The notes under the pieces are model-generated. The model worked only from the letters and a program-made list of their open reading frames with translations. It did not search any database and was not told where the DNA came from. From assembly GCF_006228385.1 (NCBI RefSeq), contig NZ_CP039852.1, forward strand, positions 3,747,476 through 3,811,475: a DNA stretch of 64,000 nucleotides, given 5' to 3'. Position numbers and translations under genes: made by a program. The stretch is from Salinimonas iocasae (GTDB lineage Bacteria > Pseudomonadota > Gammaproteobacteria > Enterobacterales > Alteromonadaceae). Each line of letters opens with the position of its first letter. The first letter of the stretch is position 1. Below are positions 58,921 through 64,000 of the stretch, one piece after another.

Positions 58921-59021
58921 TAGCCAGCGTTACTATCCGGCTACTCAGACTACAAAATATCACGAAGACTGACTCCTGCAAAAACCAATTAGTCTTTGAG
59001 AACCACCTGAGACGCTGGCTA
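58921..59021 (-). repeat. 10-bp inverted repeat around the mnmE-mioC gap
   Basis: TAGCCAGCGT (58921-58930) and ACGCTGGCTA (59012-59021) are perfect complements 81 bp apart; the second contains the mnmE stop codon. In RNA they could close a large loop. No T-tract follows. Confidence 0.4.
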
Positions 59022-60413
59022 TTTACCGATACAGAAAGATGAAAATATCTTTCCTAATAAATCGTCCGAGGTAAATTCCCCGGTTATCTCAGTCAGGGCC
59101 TGGTGAGCAAGACGCAGCTCCTCTGCCAGTAGTTCGCCAGCCATATTTTCTTCTAACTGGTAGTGGCCGTTGTCAATGTGTTGCTGTGCTTTATCAAGCG
59201 CATCGAGGTGCCGGCGCCGTGCGATAAACTGACCTTCTGATGTCGTATCCAGACCCATAGTCTGCGCCAGGTGCTCACGCAACAGCGCAATACCTTCGCC
59301 GGTCTGGGCCGATAAGCCGATAACAGTGACATCACCATGTGCAGTTGTGACACTGTTGGTGGCGATTTGTTCGTCAGATAAGTCGGCTTTATTGCGTACC
59401 ACTGTGGTGGGAATACCTGCTGGAAGGCGAGCCATAAAATCCGGCCAGATCTCATAGGGATCAATAATCGAGGTTCGGGTACTGTCGACCACAAATAACA
59501 CCCGATCGGCCTGCTCAATCGCCTGCCAGGCGCGATCTATACCGATTTGCTCAACCTTATCTGCGCTCTCTCTTAACCCTGCAGTATCGATAATATGTAC
59601 CGGCATACCATCTATATGAATATGTTCTTTAAGTATATCCCGCGTGGTACCGGCAACATCGGTGACAATAGCGCTGTCGCGGCCAGCCAGTGAGTTTAGC
59701 AAGCTGGATTTACCCGCGTTAGGACGCCCAGCAATAACAACCTGCATACCTTCGCGAAGTAATGAACCCTGACGCGCATCGGCCTTGACCTTCGCCAAAG
59801 ATGCTATTATTGCTGCGAGATCCCCGGCAACTTTACCGTCTGACAAAAAGTCGATTTCCTCGTCAGGAAAGTCGATGGCGGCTTCGACATACATGCGCAG
59901 GTGAATAACCTGGTCGGACAGCTGTGAAATGGCAGTAGAGAATTCGCCCTGTAATGAGCGCAGAGCGCCGCGGGCTGCTTGTTTAGAGCTGGCATCAATT
60001 AAATCAGCAATCGCCTCTGCCTGCGCTAAATCGAGCTTATCATTCATGAACGCCTGTTCACTAAATTCTCCGGGTCGCGCCAAACGCGTTCCTTCAACGT
60101 TTAGTACTGCATCAATCAGCATGTCCATCACTACCTGACCACCGTGCCCCTGTAGTTCGAGCACATCTTCGCCAGTAAAGGAATTGGGACCGCGAAACAA
60201 GAGTGCGATTCCCTGGTCTATAATCTCACCATGATGATCAGTGAACGTGGTATAGGTAGCCGTACGCGGCGTAAGCGCTACAGGCACCATTTGCCTGGCC
60301 ACTGCTTCGGCTTTAGGGCCGGACACGCGGACAATACCCACACCACCGCGACCCGCGGCTGTAGCCTGGGCAACGATAGTTTCAGTATTGGATGGACTAT
60401 GTGCTGAATGCAT
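59019..60413 (-). CDS. mnmE: tRNA modification GTPase MnmE
   Basis: A 464-residue GTPase that with MnmG modifies U34. The N-domain binds tetrahydrofolate; the G-domain has GRPNAGKSS (near residue 224), DTAGLRES and NKAD. The protein ends CIGK, the conserved C-terminal motif with Cys461. Normal length. Located between yajQ and mioC. Confidence 0.97.
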   Translation of the reverse strand: MHSAHSPSNTETIVAQATAAGRGGVGIVRVSGPKAEAVARQMVPVALTPRTATYTTFTDHHGEIIDQGIALLFRGPNSFTGEDVLELQGHGGQVVMDMLIDAVLNVEGTRLARPGEFSEQAFMNDKLDLAQAEAIADLIDASSKQAARGALRSLQGEFSTAISQLSDQVIHLRMYVEAAIDFPDEEIDFLSDGKVAGDLAAIIASLAKVKADARQGSLLREGMQVVIAGRPNAGKSSLLNSLAGRDSAIVTDVAGTTRDILKEHIHIDGMPVHIIDTAGLRESADKVEQIGIDRAWQAIEQADRVLFVVDSTRTSIIDPYEIWPDFMARLPAGIPTTVVRNKADLSDEQIATNSVTTAHGDVTVIGLSAQTGEGIALLREHLAQTMGLDTTSEGQFIARRRHLDALDKAQQHIDNGHYQLEENMAGELLAEELRLAHQALTEITGEFTSDDLLGKIFSSFCIGK

Positions 60414-60415
60414 AA

Positions 60416-60898
60416 TTAATCGCGAAAGTTGTTGAACTGGAAGGGTTGTCCGAAATCTTCGGCTTTAATCAAAGCCATCGCCTGTTGCAGGTCATCGCGC
60501 TTTTTACCGGTAACGCGTAGTTGGTCACCCTGAATGGCTGCCTGTACTTTGATTTTTGAGTCTTTTATCAGCTTAACAATTTTCTTCGCCACAGGCTGCT
60601 CGATGCCCTGTTTAAAGGCTATCGTCTGACGGCAGGTTTTGCCATGCTGGTCCATGGGCTTCACATCCATTGCTGAGGTATCGATGTTTCGTTTGGCGCA
60701 AGCACCTCTGAACATAGATTCCATCTGCTGAAGCTGAAATTCAGCCTGAGCAGTCATCAGGACTGTCTTATCTTTATATTCGAAGCTTGCTTCAACGCCA
60801 CGAAAATCGAAACGGGTAGAAAGTTCCCGGTTGGCATTTTCGGTGGCATTACGCACCTCTTCCATATTGATTTCTGAAACAACATCAAATGATGGCAC
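60416..60898 (-). CDS. YajQ family nucleotide-binding protein
   Basis: A 160-residue protein with two ferredoxin-like domains. [28 protein letters not shown] and [12 protein letters not shown] match YajQ. In Xanthomonas and Pseudomonas members bind cyclic di-GMP and act as transcription co-regulators. It sits between yidC and mnmE, two genes that are often adjacent. 2 bp from mnmE. Confidence 0.93.
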   Translation of the reverse strand: MPSFDVVSEINMEEVRNATENANRELSTRFDFRGVEASFEYKDKTVLMTAQAEFQLQQMESMFRGACAKRNIDTSAMDVKPMDQHGKTCRQTIAFKQGIEQPVAKKIVKLIKDSKIKVQAAIQGDQLRVTGKKRDDLQQAMALIKAEDFGQPFQFNNFRD

Positions 60899-60921
60899 AG
60901 TATTATCTCCTCAATGACAAA

Positions 60922-60944
60922 TCAGCCCGCATAAGGCGGGCTGA
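60922..60944 (-). terminator. Hairpin between yidC and yajQ
   Basis: 9-bp perfect stem TCAGCCCGC / GCGGGCTGA with a 5-base loop. On the minus strand it is followed by TTTG only, so it is likely a weak or partial terminator between yidC and yajQ. Confidence 0.5.
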
Positions 60945-60952
60945 TATAACGT

Positions 60953-62614
60953 TTAACGGGTCTTGATGCCTCTTTTTTCCATAGAAGCGTAAATCAACTT
61001 CGCCTGGATAAGGGTGATTACGTTACTGATAAACCAGTACAGAACCAGACCGGCGGGGAACCATAGGAAGAATACGCTCATAGCCACAGGCATAAACTGC
61101 ATAATCTTTTGCTGCATAGGGTCTGTAACGGTTGTTGGCTGCAGCTTTTGCAGTAACCACATGCTGGCACCGGTAAGTATAGGCAACACAAAGTACGGGT
61201 CTTTAACTGACAAATCAGTGATCCACAGGAAGAAGTCAGCATGACGTAATTCAACGCTTTCCAGTAATACCCAGTATAGCGCAAGGAAGATAGGCATCTG
61301 CAATAACAGCGGCAGACAGCCACCCATCGGATTCACCTTTTCCTTCTTATAAAGCTCCATCATAGCCTGAGACATTTTTTGTCTGTCTTCGCCATAACGG
61401 TCTTTTAACTGCTGCATTTTAGGCGCCAGATTACGCAGGCGAGCCATTGATTCGTATTGTTTCTTCGTCAGGGGATACATAATCCCTTTAACAATGACAG
61501 TAATCAGAATAATTGCCACACCCCAGTTACCGACCAGGCTGTGAAGCAGTTTAAGCAGACCAAACAGTGGCTGTGAAATCCACCATAAGAAGCCGTAGTC
61601 CACGGTAAGGTCCAGTCCTTTCGCCAAATCCAACAATGTTTCCTGATCTTTAGGACCCATATAAAGCTTGGCGCTGATTGTTGCACTATCACCTGCATTT
61701 ACCGAAACCGGCTGGCCTTTAAAGCCAATAATGGCGTATTGGTTAGCAGATAATTTTGAATACAGTGCAATATTATCGTCCTGTTGAGGGACCCAGGCTG
61801 ATACAAAGTAGTGCTCAAGCATACCAACCCAACCGCCTTTGCTGGTCAGGTTCAGGTTTTCGTCTTCAATATCACCAAAGTCGTACTTTTCGTAGCGATC
61901 TTCTTCTGAACCGTATGCTGCACCTCGATAGGTCGGCATGAACATATTGCCGCCTTCAGGCGCCTGAGTCGTCTGTTTTAACTGAGCAAATTGCTGCAGG
62001 CTAACGGCATTACCTGATTGGTTATTGATGGTGTAATTAACATCAACAGTGTGCGAGTTCTGAGTAAAAACAAAGGTTTTAGTGACGGTGACGCCGTCTT
62101 CACTCTGCCACGTTAATGGAATTTCAAGCGTCTCAGATTGCATCACATAATCGGACTGTGGTGCGGTATAGCGGGGACGACCATCACGACTGCTATCCGG
62201 GCCATTACGACCGACCAGCCCACTTTGCGCAATATAAAGACCGTTTGACGGACGCAACAGACTGTATGGTTCTTCTGAGCCTTGTTTTACCGGAAAATCA
62301 GGAAGGTCAGCAGAGATAACATCACCACCACGCAGATCAATTTTTACATCCAGCGCGTCAGTAAGTACCCGGATAACACGTTCGTTATTAGTGGAGTCCT
62401 GGGCTACTGCACCTGGAACATCAGCATCACCTGAAGGCATATCATCAAGTTGTGCATTTTGCGCCGAAGGCACACCATCATCCTGCATTTGCGAGGATTG
62501 TTCAGACTGAACTGGCTCCACCGGCTTTGGGCCATAATCTTCCTGCCATTGTTGCCACAGCAGAAAACTGACCAAAGCCAGGCCAATTAACAGAAAACTA
62601 CGTTGCGATTCCAT
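60953..62614 (-). CDS. yidC: Membrane protein insertase YidC
   Basis: A 553-residue inner-membrane insertase, Sec-dependent and independent. N-terminal anchor (SFLLIGLALVSFLLWQQW), a periplasmic beta domain of about 300 residues, and the five-helix core with GIMYPLTKKQYESMARLRNLAPKMQQLKDRYG cannot be shown whole but holds the conserved basic coil; GGCLPLLLQMPIFLALYWVL follows. The start at 62614 (MESQRSFLL) is chosen over an ATG 60 bp earlier, which overlaps yidD. Needed for ATP synthase c-subunit insertion. Confidence 0.97.
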   Translation of the reverse strand: MESQRSFLLIGLALVSFLLWQQWQEDYGPKPVEPVQSEQSSQMQDDGVPSAQNAQLDDMPSGDADVPGAVAQDSTNNERVIRVLTDALDVKIDLRGGDVISADLPDFPVKQGSEEPYSLLRPSNGLYIAQSGLVGRNGPDSSRDGRPRYTAPQSDYVMQSETLEIPLTWQSEDGVTVTKTFVFTQNSHTVDVNYTINNQSGNAVSLQQFAQLKQTTQAPEGGNMFMPTYRGAAYGSEEDRYEKYDFGDIEDENLNLTSKGGWVGMLEHYFVSAWVPQQDDNIALYSKLSANQYAIIGFKGQPVSVNAGDSATISAKLYMGPKDQETLLDLAKGLDLTVDYGFLWWISQPLFGLLKLLHSLVGNWGVAIILITVIVKGIMYPLTKKQYESMARLRNLAPKMQQLKDRYGEDRQKMSQAMMELYKKEKVNPMGGCLPLLLQMPIFLALYWVLLESVELRHADFFLWITDLSVKDPYFVLPILTGASMWLLQKLQPTTVTDPMQQKIMQFMPVAMSVFFLWFPAGLVLYWFISNVITLIQAKLIYASMEKRGIKTR

Positions 62615-62624
62615 ATAGGTCTCT

Positions 62625-62894
62625 TTATTTTGAGTGTTTAGTATCGTGTTTACTGGGTACTGGATCGTATCCACCCGGATGCAAAGGGTGGCATTTTATA
62701 ATGCGTTTAATCGATAACCAACCACCAATTAATAAACCATGCGTTTTTAATGCTTCAATGGCATAAAACGAACAAGTAGGATGAAATCGACAGCGTTGTC
62801 CTAACATCGGCGAGATGCACCACTGATAAAACTTTATCAGTAGCAGGGGAAGCAAAATACTTATTTTGCGCAGCGCTTTACTAATTTTTTCCAT
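62625..62894 (-). CDS. yidD: Membrane protein insertion efficiency factor YidD
   Basis: An 89-residue peripheral membrane protein. The family core [23 protein letters not shown] is split by conserved Cys, followed by [15 protein letters not shown]. It starts inside the last 34 bp of rnpA, as in E. coli. Helps YidC-dependent insertion. Confidence 0.95.
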   Translation of the reverse strand: MEKISKALRKISILLPLLLIKFYQWCISPMLGQRCRFHPTCSFYAIEALKTHGLLIGGWLSIKRIIKCHPLHPGGYDPVPSKHDTKHSK

Positions 62895-63217
62895 TGCTTG
62901 TCTAACATGGCAAACACTTCTTCATTTGTCAGCTTATTAGCGCCCGACTTTCCCACAATGACAATATCAATGTCCGGAAGCGTGCCAGTGCGATGACGAA
63001 AACTTTCGCGAATAAGTCTTTTTAACCGGTTTCGGTCATGGGCTTTACGAATACGTTTTTTAGCTAACGTGATACCCAGGCGCGGACGGCCTAACTCATT
63101 ATGGCGTGCTAAAAGTGTAAAGGCAGGGGATACAGCTGGTGTAGCGTCGTTAAACACATAGGTAAAGTGGGAGGGAGTTAACAGGCGTAACTCCCTGGAA
63201 AAATTATTTTCACCCAC
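62861..63217 (-). CDS. rnpA: Ribonuclease P protein component
   Basis: A 118-residue basic protein that assists the RNase P RNA in tRNA 5' processing. The RNR motif appears as [22 protein letters not shown] (cannot be shown whole), near residues 53-74. It begins with GTG at 63217; no strong ribosome site, which is common here. 21 bp after rpmH. Confidence 0.96.
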   Translation of the reverse strand: MGENNFSRELRLLTPSHFTYVFNDATPAVSPAFTLLARHNELGRPRLGITLAKKRIRKAHDRNRLKRLIRESFRHRTGTLPDIDIVIVGKSGANKLTNEEVFAMLDKQWKKLVKRCAK

Positions 63218-63238
63218 TTTGGAGTATTACTACTTTAA

Positions 63239-63373
63239 TTAAGCAGAAAGGCGAGCGCGACCTTTAGCACGGCGAGCTGCTAGTACTTTACGACCATTTT
63301 TAGTCGCCATACGAGCACGAAAACCGTGTGAACGCTTGCGCTTTAAGTTGCTCGGTTGAAATGTTCTTTTCAT
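63239..63373 (-). CDS. rpmH: 50S ribosomal protein L34
   Basis: A 44-residue basic protein, [20 protein letters not shown] through the end [10 protein letters not shown], nearly identical to L34 of related bacteria. It was read directly from the sequence. First gene of rpmH-rnpA-yidD-yidC; its promoter should lie in the 63.4-63.6 kb region. Confidence 0.97.
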   Translation of the reverse strand: MKRTFQPSNLKRKRSHGFRARMATKNGRKVLAARRAKGRARLSA

Positions 63374-63620
63374 GACCAAAGTCTCACTTATCTAGTTAAA
63401 CACAGGCGGTATTGAAATAACGCATTCTCAAAAGTTTAAAAACTAACTTTCTATTGATGCTGTTAGGTAACTAACACTGCCTACCCAAAAGGATGCCGAA
63501 TTCTAGAGATCTCGCGGCCTTCTGTCAATGGATAATGCATGAATAGCCACTGACTTTTAGCTATTTTTTGTTCAGTTTTATGAAAGCACTGGTATCTGGA
63601 AGTTATTAGCAGGTTATTTC

Positions 63621-63629
63621 TGTGAATAA
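63621..63629 (-). promoter_or_regulatory. DnaA box (TTATTCACA) upstream of rpmH
   Basis: Exact match to TTATNCACA on the minus strand. Confidence 0.75.
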
Positions 63630-63648
63630 AACCAAATTTTGCTAAAAA

Positions 63649-63657
63649 TTATCCACA
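63649..63657 (+). promoter_or_regulatory. DnaA box (TTATCCACA) upstream of rpmH
   Basis: Perfect strong DnaA box, 20 bp from the previous one. Confidence 0.85.
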
Positions 63658-64000
63658 GGTGCCTGTTACTGACGTGTGTGAAAACGTATAAAAAGCACGT
63701 GAAGATCACCCCTGATCACCTGTACAGGGGTGATTGTTATCGAGATCGATGTTTATATAGATAAACTAAATAGATACTATTTTTCAATTATTTACATTAT
63801 TGATCGTGAGGATCTTTGCGGATGATCGTTTACTTTCTGTTAGTAAGATCAGATAATCCACAACGATAAGATCAAATAATAAATTTTCCTGCTCATCATC
63901 TAATGATTATGTCGACTCTCGCCTGAAAATCCCCCAGGCCTTTTTTCGATGGCATATATAGCATTGTTGGTGTCGTAGCGACTATCGGAGCTATTTATAC

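Larger units (their letters stand above)
63374..64000. promoter_or_regulatory. rpmH upstream region, origin-like, probably before dnaA
   Basis: About 630 bp without a gene. It has nine GATC sites between 63508 and 63874, exact DnaA boxes TTATTCACA (63621-63629, reverse) and TTATCCACA (63649-63657), a one-mismatch box at 63854-63862, and an AT-rich stretch at 63749-63802. The next gene right of this, beyond the window, is expected to be dnaA on the plus strand. This may be a dnaA regulatory region with autorepression, or part of a second initiation site. Confidence 0.75.

Noticed and set aside
63690..63710. Second parS-like CACGTG motif upstream of dnaA
   Set aside because: Only the CACGTGAA core matches; the left flank is wrong at most positions.

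Overview
The window is a compact, mostly chromosomal-core stretch from a gammaproteobacterium. Gene content and protein similarity suggest Alteromonadales (an Alteromonas- or Salinimonas-like marine heterotroph): E. coli-type IlvC, IlvY, MioC and TamAB proteins, many exported peptidases, and the linked order dnaA side - rpmH - rnpA - yidD - yidC - mnmE - mioC - oriC - mnmG - rsmG - parA - parB - atpIBEFHAGDC. The genus is an inference. I see no tRNA, rRNA, CRISPR array, IS element or prophage.

0-12.9 kb: a Kelch lipoprotein, then branched-chain amino acid synthesis. ilvE-ilvD-ilvA form one minus-strand operon without ilvGM. A TRIC-type channel gene and comM follow, then the divergent pair ilvY/ilvC with three TTGCAA half-operators between them. 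Next come a CHRD-domain exported protein and a Bcr/CflA-type efflux pump. 12.9-24.7 kb: an S9 peptidase, the tamA-tamB outer-membrane assembly operon, an ECF sigma factor with a membrane partner and a divergent PspB-like protein, a D-2-hydroxyacid dehydrogenase with a thioesterase, and a solitary proB.

24.9-44 kb: an M1 metallopeptidase with a DUF6702 partner, small uncharacterised genes, the DUF3014-DUF1285 pair, an exported amidohydrolase with a VTT membrane protein, and a well-formed Fur-type iron promoter driving an uncharacterised gene and a 58-codon ORF. DUF1206, rph-pyrE-tusA, a second S9 peptidase, yicC, an OmpA-like lipoprotein, an HD-GYP phosphodiesterase, an alkyltransferase-like protein and a DTW-domain tRNA modifier follow.

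44-64 kb: the full ATP synthase operon with three intercistronic hairpins, the parAB/rsmG/mnmG operon, and an oriC-like region at about 55.64-56.11 kb (17 GATC sites in about 420 bp, three exact DnaA boxes, an AT-rich segment on the mnmG side). Transcribed toward it is mioC-dnaT-dnaC, which places a DnaC-type helicase loader and DnaT-like protein beside the origin, followed by a DUF4097 protein. Then come mnmE, yajQ, yidC, yidD, rnpA and rpmH. The last 630 bp is a second origin-like region, presumably upstream of dnaA, which lies outside the window.

The most interesting signals are the helicase-loader operon at the origin, with an apparently altered arginine-finger region in DnaC; the Fur-controlled uncharacterised pair at 32.3-33.0 kb; the wobble-preserving hairpins between atp genes; and the 15-bp inverted repeat before the CHRD gene. 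All function calls come from reading the sequence; no database search was run.
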